Assembly: GCA_902168185.1 (NCBI GenBank)
Contig: CABHOV010000076.1
Span: 1-64,000, forward strand
DNA: 64,000 nt
From: an uncultured Bacteroides sp.
GTDB taxonomy: Bacteria > Bacteroidota > Bacteroidia > Cytophagales > Cyclobacteriaceae
Reading direction: 5' to 3'
Shown here: positions 1-9,837 of the stretch, piece by piece
Position numbering within the stretch: position 1 is the first letter of the stretch
Layout: each line of letters begins with the position of its first letter
Program-made: the position numbers and the translations under genes
The notes under the pieces: generated by a model
Told to the model about the DNA's origin: nothing
Database searches by the model: none
What the model saw: the letters and a program-made list of their open reading frames with translations, nothing else

Positions 1-84
1 TAAATACTTTGCTTTAAATGAGTGACTACCGGTATAGACTTATACCTATAGATATACTGAATGATATATACTAGATCGAAAACA

Positions 85-125
85 AAAAAAATACAGGGAG
101 CATGCACATGTTCCCTGTATTTTTC
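85..125 (-). terminator. Rho-independent terminator downstream of susD-like gene
   Basis: Inverted repeat AAAAATACAGGGAgCATGcaCATGttCCCTGTATTTTT with A/T flanks, just after the 136..1821 ORF. Confidence 0.8.
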
Positions 126-135
126 TTATAACTTT

Positions 136-1821
136 TTAATAGTTGGGGCTTTGTTGAAGCTTATTTCCGGAAGACTGAATTTCAGCACGCGGAATTGGCA
201 GCCAATAGTGCTTCTCTTCAAACTTACGTCCATCAAGAGCAACCTTTTTCTCGAATGTCAGGTTGCTTCCATCTTTAGTAATCGATATACCATACGCTGG
301 TTCATTCTCTGTTTCCATAGCAATCATCCAACGGCGCACATCATAGAAGCGGTGTTCCTCGAAGGCAAGTTCCACCTGACGTTCTCTGCGAATCGCTTCA
401 CGCATTTCAGTCTGTGAAAGTCCTGCAGGCAGGTCTGGCATATCAGCACGCTGACGGATCAGATTGATCGCATCATATACACTTGCATCCGGGCCTGCTA
501 CTTCGTTTTGTGCTTCCGCATAGTTCAACAAGATCTCCGCGTAACGTATATATATCCAAGGCTGGATACCAGCAACATCCCATGGGTTGTTCATCGGCAG
601 GTTCTCATCTACAAACTTACGCAGGTAGTATCCTGTTTTCGAAGCATTCCAGTTATCCTTACCATCTTTACTATCCTTGCCTCCGGGGAGGAACGTTTCG
701 ATTTCACGGCCTCTATATTCAGCGCCGTTATATAATATACTTGCATAAAAGCGTGAATCGCGATTTGCGTACGGATCAGCTACATGCGTTGTATTGCTCC
801 AATCGAATGGCACCGCAGTATCTTCATCTTCTTTTACTTCATAAGCATCCACCAGATTTTGCAGCGGGGAATTTCCAGCCCATCCACCGTAACCGTTCGG
901 ACCATTTGATATTTCGAGACATACGTGGCGTGCACCGATTGCATATAGTCTTTCGAAAATAATTTCACTGCTAGATGAAGTATGAAACAATGACTCATAG
1001 TCAGCGTGCAATGTATAGCCCATTCCCATGACAACTTCCGCTGCATCCGCTGCTGCCTGCCATGAACCTGTATTATACAACGGGCTGGCTGCATATAGTA
1101 ACAGTCTTGATTTTAAAGCCAGTGCAGCGCCTTTGGTTGCACGACCCAATGGCCAAGACGAATTATTTGACGATGGCAAACCTGCTGCTGCTTCATCCAG
1201 TTGCGCAATAGCATAACTCATACCATCCGCTATAGATGATTTCTGAAAGAGTGCATCGTCTGTCAAATCATCCGTCAAATTATATACTTTATCACCCATC
1301 AATACTACAGAGCCATAGTTACGAATAAGGTCATGATAGCGATAGGCACGGATAAATTTTACTTCAGCGATTAATTGATTTTTACGTCCTTCGCTCATTT
1401 CTACAAATGGAAGACGTTCCAATGCATAGTTACATTCGCGAATACTGCGATAACTTCTGGACCATAGCGTACCCGCTATACCTGTATTCTCAGGTGCAAG
1501 TTGTCCACGCTGTACTACCCATGTGTTATCATCATTATTATATATAGCTTCATCCGTAAGTGATGCCCATAGTGCATACTCAAATCCACGACCGAAACCT
1601 GGAGGAGTTCCTTCTGCTTCTTTATCCTGGAGACGCGCACCCATGTATCGGTTAATAATGAAATCTTCCATCAAAGAAGAGTCTGAAGCAAGGGCATCAT
1701 CGGAGATCTTATCCGTTGCCTCTACATTCAGAAAATCGCTATCGCAACCCGCCATCAAACCAGCCAGTCCAATCGTACCTGCGAGTATAGTATGTGTTAA
1801 TTTAAATTTCATGATCTTCAT
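136..1821 (-). CDS. RagB/SusD family nutrient-uptake outer membrane lipoprotein
   Basis: Lipoprotein signal (LAGLMAGCDSDFLNVE), SusD-like C-terminus (YAEILLNYAEAQNE...IRRERQVELAFEEHRFYDVRRW), adjacent to susC. Confidence 0.95.
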   Translation of the reverse strand: MKIMKFKLTHTILAGTIGLAGLMAGCDSDFLNVEATDKISDDALASDSSLMEDFIINRYMGARLQDKEAEGTPPGFGRGFEYALWASLTDEAIYNNDDNTWVVQRGQLAPENTGIAGTLWSRSYRSIRECNYALERLPFVEMSEGRKNQLIAEVKFIRAYRYHDLIRNYGSVVLMGDKVYNLTDDLTDDALFQKSSIADGMSYAIAQLDEAAAGLPSSNNSSWPLGRATKGAALALKSRLLLYAASPLYNTGSWQAAADAAEVVMGMGYTLHADYESLFHTSSSSEIIFERLYAIGARHVCLEISNGPNGYGGWAGNSPLQNLVDAYEVKEDEDTAVPFDWSNTTHVADPYANRDSRFYASILYNGAEYRGREIETFLPGGKDSKDGKDNWNASKTGYYLRKFVDENLPMNNPWDVAGIQPWIYIRYAEILLNYAEAQNEVAGPDASVYDAINLIRQRADMPDLPAGLSQTEMREAIRRERQVELAFEEHRFYDVRRWMIAMETENEPAYGISITKDGSNLTFEKKVALDGRKFEEKHYWLPIPRAEIQSSGNKLQQSPNY

Positions 1822-1824
1822 CTT

Positions 1825-4800
1825 TTAGAACTGAATGTTTACACCCACATTGATAATGCGCTGCTGCGGATAAAATTGTCCGCTCTCGCTGCTTCCTTCC
1901 GGATCATAATCTTTCACTTTCGTGATGGTAAACAAATTGAAAGCATTCGCATATACACGTAAGCCCGAAAGACTTAACTTGGAGATCAGTGCATTTGGCA
2001 CGGTATACCCGATTGCTAAATTTTTAAGACGCATAAACGATGCATCATTCAACCAGAACGTATTTCTATAAGAGCCGTTGATGGATGCTGAAGCACGTGT
2101 ATCTACACGTGGATAGCTGCCATTTACATTTGAAGGACTCCAACGATTGTCCGCCCATGTGCTATAGAAATTTCCAACCGTTCCAGATTCAGCCAATACA
2201 TATTGACTCACGCGAGCTTGTCCTGCAAAGAGTATAGACAAATCAAAATTCTTCCAGCCTGCACTTACAGTAAGACCATATGTGATCTGTGGAATGTTAC
2301 CGTATTTGGTTCTTACCTGGTCGTCTGCAGTAATCTCTCCATCTTTGTCATAGTCTTCATAGATCAAATCGCCAAGCTGTGCATTTCCCAGGTGAGGGTT
2401 ACTGTCAAGATCGCCTGTGGTACGGAATATACCTATAGCATTGTATAGTAAATAAGTATTCATCGGGCGTCCTGTCTGACGTTGGTAATCCAACACACCA
2501 GGGGCTTCGTCAATAAACTCAACTTTACTTTTCGCGTAGGTCATGTTTGCAGAAACTCCATACCAGAAGTCGCCTTGATGTTTATACCCAACGGTTGCTT
2601 CAATACCATTGCTCTTCACTTCACCTATATTTTGTGAAGGCACTAAGGGATCACTTCCATGAGGGTTAACGATACCCGACACACCCGGTACAGAGGCGTT
2701 ACGAGCTGCAAGTATTTCGGTACGATCCTGCTTGAAGTATATAAATTCAAGTGTAAAGTTCCGTAGTATAGTAGTATTCAAACCGATGTCGGTTTTCTTC
2801 GCCACTTCCCAAGTGATTTCAGGGTTAGCAATCTTTGTGAGATCTATACCAGGATGCTTATCGCCTCCTATAACATACGTATTGTTAAAAGTATAGTTAT
2901 TGAAGTACTGGAACTGACCTACGTTGTCGTTCCCTAATTCACCATACGATGCTCTGATCTTTAAATCGTTAATGAACGACACGCTATTTGCAAACCAATC
3001 TTCTTCAGAGATTCTCCATCCTGCCGATATTGCAGGGAAATATCCATAGCGCTGTCCATCCGGGAAGTTTGATGTTCCGTCAATACGCATTTGAACTTCT
3101 GCGAGGTATTTCTCTCTATAGTTATAGGCAACTCTTCCAATTAAGCTTCTTCGTGTAAAGTTATAGCTTGATCCAGAGTTATCGCGATCTGTAGCAGCAG
3201 AACCACCAGTTGAAAGCTCAGGTGTTTGTACTGTTGGGAAGTTTAATCTTGATGCTCCAAAGGTTTCGCTGTGCGTTTTGCTTTGTTCGTACGCCACGAA
3301 TGAATTGATGTAATGATCACCCAACTGTTTTTCATAATTCAGTTTGAGATTTTCAGTAATCAATGTATTGTTTTCCTGCGATTCCGTAAGCTTCGCTGCT
3401 CCCGATGAACCACCGGTTATAGTTCGGGTATATATATCGTCTGCACTGTTATAGGAATAAACTGCATACGGCTTGCTAAATGCTTTCGAAAAATTCCATC
3501 TCTTATCAACGGCATAGTATCCATCAATAGAAAGTCCCTGAATCTTTGGTATAGCATAACTTGCTCTCAAAATTCCATTAAATACATTGGTTGGATTAAC
3601 ATTTGTACCACCAGCATCGGTAGCCATCATGATCGGGTTATTCCCCTCTACACCGGTTGATGGAAATCCATTGGGATAGCGCGCTATTACCGTAGGATAT
3701 GCGCGGTATATAGAGCGAAATATATCTCCGGCACCTGTTATAGGATACTTGCGATCTTCCTGACGACCTGCGAGTGATAATGTTATTTTGAAATCTTTTG
3801 TAACATTCGCATCGATGTTCGAGCGGAAGTTATACTGATTGTATTTTGTAGCTCCGTTCTTATAGAGTCCGTCCTGGTATGTCTTACCAAGCGACACAAA
3901 ATACTTTACATCCGAAGATCCACCATTGATGGATAGATTGTGCTGATTTTGCAATGCTACTTTCTTCAGCGTTTCATCCGCCCAATTTGTATTGGGATAG
4001 TTGATCGGATCGGATCCATCACGGAATCTCTGAATCTCAGCTTCTGAATAGTGCTGATTCATACCACCCGCCTTGTTATTATAGTAATCGATCTCGTTTT
4101 GTATGGTAGCATACGTAGCGGCATCTGCCATATCTGGCAAACGTGTTGGCGAAGAAAAGCCTTGATTGAAGCTATAGTTTACCGTAGGCTTACCACTTTT
4201 ACCACGCTTCGTTGTAACCAGAATTACACCGTTCGCAGAACGACTTCCGTATACTGCAGCGGACGCATCTTTCAGTACAGATACACTTTCAATGTCATTG
4301 GGGTTTAAACGTTCAAGACCTCCCAACTGTCCGGGTATTCCATCAATTACTACGAGTACATCATTGTTACCCGTTGTTCCCAAACCACGAATGCTGTAGG
4401 TACTGCCATCATATCCAGGCTCACCACCACGGTTGTTGGCAATTACGCCAGAGAAGCGTCCGGCCAATGAGTTGGACACGTTAGTCTGGGGGCTCTTTAC
4501 TATATCTTCTCCTTTTATCTGCGATATAGAACCTGTAAGCGTTTCTCTTTTTTGCTCACCGTATCCTACCACAACTATCTCAGAGAGTGTGGCAATATCT
4601 GAAACCAACGCTACATCTATGTTTGTTTGCGATCCGACTACAGCTTCCTGTGATGTATACCCTATAAATGAAAACACCAGGATTGAATTCTGATCGGGAG
4701 CTTTAATTGAGAATTCACCATTTGCATCTGTCGTGGTGCCAATAGAAGTTCCTTTTACAATCACGTTGACACCCGGCAAAGCGGAGGCATCATCTTGTGA

Positions 4801-4929
4801 TGTGATCTTTCCCTTTACAGTAATGTCTGACTGGGCAAACAGTGGAATCGAAGCGTGCAGGCATCCGAGCATTATCATCATGACGATGAACGGGGCCGTA
4901 ATTTTTCTTGGTAAATGTTTAATGATCAT
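1825..4929 (-). CDS. SusC/RagA family TonB-linked outer membrane protein
   Basis: Carboxypeptidase-like repeat (GKITSQDDASALPGVNVIVKGTSIGTTTDANGEFSI), plug (SVLKDASAAVYGSRSANGVILVTTKRG), barrel end (INVGVNIQF). Confidence 0.96.
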   Translation of the reverse strand: MIIKHLPRKITAPFIVMMIMLGCLHASIPLFAQSDITVKGKITSQDDASALPGVNVIVKGTSIGTTTDANGEFSIKAPDQNSILVFSFIGYTSQEAVVGSQTNIDVALVSDIATLSEIVVVGYGEQKRETLTGSISQIKGEDIVKSPQTNVSNSLAGRFSGVIANNRGGEPGYDGSTYSIRGLGTTGNNDVLVVIDGIPGQLGGLERLNPNDIESVSVLKDASAAVYGSRSANGVILVTTKRGKSGKPTVNYSFNQGFSSPTRLPDMADAATYATIQNEIDYYNNKAGGMNQHYSEAEIQRFRDGSDPINYPNTNWADETLKKVALQNQHNLSINGGSSDVKYFVSLGKTYQDGLYKNGATKYNQYNFRSNIDANVTKDFKITLSLAGRQEDRKYPITGAGDIFRSIYRAYPTVIARYPNGFPSTGVEGNNPIMMATDAGGTNVNPTNVFNGILRASYAIPKIQGLSIDGYYAVDKRWNFSKAFSKPYAVYSYNSADDIYTRTITGGSSGAAKLTESQENNTLITENLKLNYEKQLGDHYINSFVAYEQSKTHSETFGASRLNFPTVQTPELSTGGSAATDRDNSGSSYNFTRRSLIGRVAYNYREKYLAEVQMRIDGTSNFPDGQRYGYFPAISAGWRISEEDWFANSVSFINDLKIRASYGELGNDNVGQFQYFNNYTFNNTYVIGGDKHPGIDLTKIANPEITWEVAKKTDIGLNTTILRNFTLEFIYFKQDRTEILAARNASVPGVSGIVNPHGSDPLVPSQNIGEVKSNGIEATVGYKHQGDFWYGVSANMTYAKSKVEFIDEAPGVLDYQRQTGRPMNTYLLYNAIGIFRTTGDLDSNPHLGNAQLGDLIYEDYDKDGEITADDQVRTKYGNIPQITYGLTVSAGWKNFDLSILFAGQARVSQYVLAESGTVGNFYSTWADNRWSPSNVNGSYPRVDTRASASINGSYRNTFWLNDASFMRLKNLAIGYTVPNALISKLSLSGLRVYANAFNLFTITKVKDYDPEGSSESGQFYPQQRIINVGVNIQF

Positions 4930-5238
4930 AATTTCGGTTTTGTTAGGACTTGAATTTGCCGCGAAGGCGGAGGATTGACGGGGACGCTTAACCTGAATTG
5001 AGAATCGCTTTCATACCATTATGTTTAGGGTCGAATACTAGAAGTACAGGCGCACCGAAGTGGTGCAAACCTTTGCATAAAGGTGGTCGAAATCGATTGT
5101 TAGGATGAGGGGGAAACTTATACTTCGTGAGGGGTGGATGGCTTTTCTGAGTTAAAACATCGTTTTCGGAGCCATTTCGAAGAATAAAATACCAGAATAT
5201 TCCCCCTCCACGAATTGTTCGCGATGAGGGGGTAGATG

Positions 5239-8200
5239 TCAATCAGTCTTGTCGTTGTTTTTTAGCAATTCAGAGGGTGCATAACCGAATTCTTTCACAA
5301 AACACTGGCGGAAATATTTCAAATCCGAGAATCCAACCATGTAGACAACCTCAAAGACTTTATACTTTTTGGACTTCAACAACTGTGCAGCTTCCTGCAT
5401 CCGCAACGACCTAAGGTATTCAACCGGTGAAAGACCGGTAAGCATTTTTACTTTCTTATATAATAAGGAGCGGCTCATGTTGAGCGATTCGCAAAGCTCA
5501 TTTACATTAAAGTCGGGGTGGTCGAGGTTAGCTTTAAAAATATCGTAAATGGAATGAAGGAATTTTTCATCTGGTGAATGAGATTCCGGAGCTGTTATCG
5601 TTGTGTTGGCGCTGAACAAGTTCCGGTAAAAACGTTTCAGGTTTTCGCGCGACTGTAACAGGTTATTCATAGTTAACGCGAGCATCTCCGGACTAAACGG
5701 TTTCGTGATATACGCATCAGCACCAATTTCAATTCCCTCTTTATGATGTGTGAGCGATGTCTTTGCGGTTAATAAAATGATGGGTATATGGCTGGTCCGA
5801 ATATTACTTTTCAACTCTTTGCAAAAATCTATACCATTCATTTCTGGCATCATGATATCGCTGATGATTAAATCAACATGATGCTCGGCTGTAAGCGCTA
5901 ATCCTTCCTTACCATGATTTGCTTCCAATACCCTATAACTCTTTTCAAAATATTCTTTCAAGAACATCCGGATATCTTCATCATCCTCCACGATCAACAA
6001 ACTTCGTTGTCCTTTTCTTCCCGTGGTATCGTCCTCCCCATCTTCCGTCACAAGCTCAGCAATATGAGCACCCCTTGCTCCGCTCCCATTCAACAGGAAT
6101 GTATCTTCATTCGTATCAATGATAATCTCATTGGGTTTAAAGTGATCCTTTCCCAATGGAATTTTAATACTGAACGTTGAACCACTTCCTTCCGTGCTTT
6201 CAACAAAGATATCTCCCTTGTGGAGGTGTACCAGTTTCTTTGCAAGCGCAAGACCAATCCCTGAACTCATCGGGCCGGAGCTATCTCCTTTATAAAACCA
6301 GTCAAATATACTCCCGAGTTGTTTCCTGGGTATACCTATACCGTTGTCTTTAATCTTAATGGAGACTTTGCCTTGAGGTGATTTTTCAGAAACCTGTTTG
6401 TGGATTGAAATGGTGATCTCGTTTCCTTTCCCTATATATTTAAAAGAATTAGAAATTATATTATTCAACACCATCTCCAGTTTTTCCTTATCAAACCATA
6501 CCAATAGTGATGCTTCTTCAGGATTGAAATTGAATACTATATTTTTACGAATGGCAAGCTCTTTAAATGTGATATAGATCTCCTCTACAAAAGTCACGAT
6601 ATCATCTTCCTTAACCTTTAACACAATGTTTCCGCTTTCTATCTTGCGATAATCCAGCAGCTTATTGATCAGACTTAGCAATTTATGCGCATTCCGATTT
6701 ACCATTTTTAATTTCCGGCCCGTTGGTGTATAACTACCTTCACGGGAAACCATTTCCTCCAATGGTCCAATCATTAATGTAAGAGGTGTACGGAATTCGT
6801 GCGAGATCTCGGTGAAGAAACTAAGTTTCTCCTGTACCAATTGGCGCTCACGCTTACGTTGTGCTTTTTCAATTTTCAGTCGCTTGCGTAATGTCGCTTG
6901 CTTCCGCCTCACCGCCACCACGGCTAAACATAATCCACCGACTACCAGCACATATAAAAAATATGCAAAAGGTGTCCGCCAAAATGGTGGCAGAATCGTA
7001 ATGGCTATACTTGCATACTCATCACTCCAGATGTTATCTTCATTGGAGGCCTTCACTTTAAATGTATACTTACCGGGCTCCAGGTAACGATATGTAGCAG
7101 AACGCTGGTTCCCTACATAGTTCCAATCACGATCGAGTCCATCCAATTTATAGGCATATTTATTCTTTTCAGGATAGCTATAGTTTAACCCTACAAAATC
7201 AAAAGTGAACACAGATTGCCGATGTGTCAGTGTAATTTTTTTTGTTTGACTAATGACCTGGTTTAATTCAAAATCATTTTCATTCTTGCTATTTACTTCA
7301 ACCGGTTTATTAAAGAGTTGAAAACCGGAGATCATTACTTTCGGTTTCTTTAAATGTTCAATGACCTGATCGGGATAAAAAACATTCAGTGCCGTTGTTC
7401 CGCCAAAGCACATATACCCTGCTATATCATTATACAAGGCTGAGCCCGGATTATATTGTCCATCCTGTAAACCATCATTCACATCGTAGTTATAAAATTG
7501 TCCTTTAACGGATTCATACTTGGAGATACCCTTGTTGGTACTGATCCATAAATTATCAGAGTTGTCTATTAAAATGGCGTAGATCGTATTATTAGCAAGG
7601 CCATCTTTATCGCTGTACCGCTTTATACTCTTGGCGACAGGATCATAGTATACCAGCCCTCCTCCTCCCGTGCCAATCCATACTTTATCTTTTCGATCAA
7701 TACTCAAAGCAAAGACAACGTTGCTCTTGAGCTGTTCATCTTTCTCTGACGTATGGAAGTATCGTTCTGATTTTTTTGAAGCCGGATCAAAATAATGAAG
7801 ACCGTCACCATAACAACCAATCCACAGACTTCCTGATTTATCTTCGGCTATTGCACGAATGTCACCATCACGTAATATACCTTGTGCTCCGGGTATACTC
7901 TTGTATGTATGACTGTCTTCATCCAGCAAACATAGTCCGCCGCGATTGGTACCCACCCACAGGTTATGTTTTGAATCTTCAAAAATGACACGTACATCAT
8001 TACCTCCTGCTAAAGACTGATCTCCGGAATAACGATAATTGATAAATGTATCGCTGTGTGTATCATATTTAAAAATCCCCTGCGAATATGTACCAAACCA
8101 TAAATTATCGTCATGATCACGAAGGGCACTGAGTATAGCATTGTCCGTGAGACTTCCTTTTTTGCCATCGGCTTTATAGTGTTTTACAACTTCGCCTGTT

Positions 8201-9432
8201 ACACGGGATTTATATATACCATCGCCATCAGTGCCGAGCCACAAGTTGCCATCCTGATCATAACACATGCCGTAATACTGCACAAAACTCAGCGATGCGT
8301 TTGTATACTGCTTGGTTTGAATCTTAAAGAACTTCTCTTTAACACTGCTGATCATATATATACCATCACCGAATGTGCCGATCCAGAGGTTCTTATCCTT
8401 ATCTTCATATAAGGAAAGTATAGTTCGTTTGGAAATGTTATAGTCGTCCAGAGTTTCGATGTGATTAAAGATTACATCATCGAGAGAGTGACTATTCAGC
8501 TGGCGAAGGTCGAGTGAATATAGCCCTCCGCCCTGTACACCGATCCACAGGTTTTCATGACTGTCGGCAAGCAATGTAAATATACTCTTGCCTGCTATAC
8601 CAAAACGTTTTGCGTTGAAAGTATAGAACCTATTCTCCTGTCGTTTATATAGTACCAGACCGTTGGCTGTACCGATCCAGAGGTTGCCAGCCAGGTCTTC
8701 TGCAAAGCAGCGAATATTGAGTGATGGAAGAAGTTTTTTATCCGACAGGTTTTCATGCTTCTTAACGATTGTGCCTTTGCTTACTTTAAATACATCTATA
8801 CCTCTGTTTTGTGTGCCAACCCAAAGCAATCCAAACTTGTCTTCATGTAATGTAAGAGTTTGCGTGCTGCTCAACTCACGAAGCGTACGATCAGTATAGG
8901 GTGTAAATATTTTTGTCACCTTATTAAAAGAAGCGAAGCCCGCACCATACCAGGCGATCCATAAATTTTTAGCGCTCCCTTCCGCAATGAAGCTCACGTC
9001 ATTGTTGGGATCATTACTTCCCGTAGGAAAAGAATGTTTATAGAGTGGGAACTGTTCTTTTAGCTGATCGAACTGATGTAGACCCTTTCGGGATGAAACC
9101 CAAAACGATCCTTCGGAATCTTTGAATACACTCTGGATAAAATTATCAGCGAGTCCTCTGTTGTTATCCGGATCGTACTTAAAAACTTTAAACGAATAAC
9201 CATCAAAACGATTCAATCCATCTTCGGTGGCAAACCACATTAACCCTTGATCGTCTTGTGTGATACTATTGACAACACCTTGAGAGAGTCCGTCTTTAAT
9301 ACTGTATCGCTTGATACGGCTTTTAGGTTCCTGCTGCGCAACAACGGCAGTGGTAGCAAATAACAATGTGAACCCTATCAGGGATTGTAAAAAAATGCGT
9401 GGAAGTTGTAGTTTTTTGGAATCCGGATCCAT
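5239..9432 (-). CDS. Hybrid two-component system (periplasmic beta-propeller sensor, Y_Y_Y, HisKA/HATPase, receiver, AraC-type HTH)
   Basis: Repeated 'NLWIGT..GL' propeller motifs, SHEFRTPLTLMIGPLEE, receiver IVEDDEDIRMF..ISDIMMPEMNG, C-terminal AraC HTH; 1397 aa. Confidence 0.95.
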   Translation of the reverse strand: MDPDSKKLQLPRIFLQSLIGFTLLFATTAVVAQQEPKSRIKRYSIKDGLSQGVVNSITQDDQGLMWFATEDGLNRFDGYSFKVFKYDPDNNRGLADNFIQSVFKDSEGSFWVSSRKGLHQFDQLKEQFPLYKHSFPTGSNDPNNDVSFIAEGSAKNLWIAWYGAGFASFNKVTKIFTPYTDRTLRELSSTQTLTLHEDKFGLLWVGTQNRGIDVFKVSKGTIVKKHENLSDKKLLPSLNIRCFAEDLAGNLWIGTANGLVLYKRQENRFYTFNAKRFGIAGKSIFTLLADSHENLWIGVQGGGLYSLDLRQLNSHSLDDVIFNHIETLDDYNISKRTILSLYEDKDKNLWIGTFGDGIYMISSVKEKFFKIQTKQYTNASLSFVQYYGMCYDQDGNLWLGTDGDGIYKSRVTGEVVKHYKADGKKGSLTDNAILSALRDHDDNLWFGTYSQGIFKYDTHSDTFINYRYSGDQSLAGGNDVRVIFEDSKHNLWVGTNRGGLCLLDEDSHTYKSIPGAQGILRDGDIRAIAEDKSGSLWIGCYGDGLHYFDPASKKSERYFHTSEKDEQLKSNVVFALSIDRKDKVWIGTGGGGLVYYDPVAKSIKRYSDKDGLANNTIYAILIDNSDNLWISTNKGISKYESVKGQFYNYDVNDGLQDGQYNPGSALYNDIAGYMCFGGTTALNVFYPDQVIEHLKKPKVMISGFQLFNKPVEVNSKNENDFELNQVISQTKKITLTHRQSVFTFDFVGLNYSYPEKNKYAYKLDGLDRDWNYVGNQRSATYRYLEPGKYTFKVKASNEDNIWSDEYASIAITILPPFWRTPFAYFLYVLVVGGLCLAVVAVRRKQATLRKRLKIEKAQRKRERQLVQEKLSFFTEISHEFRTPLTLMIGPLEEMVSREGSYTPTGRKLKMVNRNAHKLLSLINKLLDYRKIESGNIVLKVKEDDIVTFVEEIYITFKELAIRKNIVFNFNPEEASLLVWFDKEKLEMVLNNIISNSFKYIGKGNEITISIHKQVSEKSPQGKVSIKIKDNGIGIPRKQLGSIFDWFYKGDSSGPMSSGIGLALAKKLVHLHKGDIFVESTEGSGSTFSIKIPLGKDHFKPNEIIIDTNEDTFLLNGSGARGAHIAELVTEDGEDDTTGRKGQRSLLIVEDDEDIRMFLKEYFEKSYRVLEANHGKEGLALTAEHHVDLIISDIMMPEMNGIDFCKELKSNIRTSHIPIILLTAKTSLTHHKEGIEIGADAYITKPFSPEMLALTMNNLLQSRENLKRFYRNLFSANTTITAPESHSPDEKFLHSIYDIFKANLDHPDFNVNELCESLNMSRSLLYKKVKMLTGLSPVEYLRSLRMQEAAQLLKSKKYKVFEVVYMVGFSDLKYFRQCFVKEFGYAPSELLKNNDKTD

Positions 9433-9837
9433 TGTCCCCTGAAGTTAACGTAATCTCAAATCAATGTTGTTTAACCTTCTCAATCCAGTCTGTCCCAACA
9501 AAAATGTGAGGCTTTTAACAGAAAGAAGTTTTAACACACGACAAGAGCTCAAATAACCGTAACGCAACATGTTTTACATGGGGGGATTTGTGTAAACCGT
9601 AGGGGGCACTTGAAGATTAAATCGTTTTCGGTCCGGAATATTTAGAAGAAAGCGTTCCGTGTAGCGTGGAAATTCCGACTTACTTAAGTGTCTACTGTCT
9701 TGTCCGTTGATATTAGAGCTATAATTTTTATGCAAACGATTTAACCCCTACTAATTCCGCATATATCCCCGCTTAAGGTAAATTTCTATAGGTAGGTTGT
9801 ATGAGTAATAAGTCAAACAACCAAAACCTTTTAATTT

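Noticed and set aside
61-417. 118-aa plus-strand ORF at the window start
   Set aside because: Spans the susD terminator and is antisense to susD.
483-962. Plus-strand ORFs inside susD, susC, HTCS, che genes and rpsA
   Set aside because: Antisense to strongly supported CDSs, with atypical composition and no recognisable motifs.
4988-5242. 84-aa minus-strand ORF in the susC leader as a real gene
   Set aside because: Low-complexity, Pro/His-rich translation across hairpins and repeats; looks like noncoding DNA.
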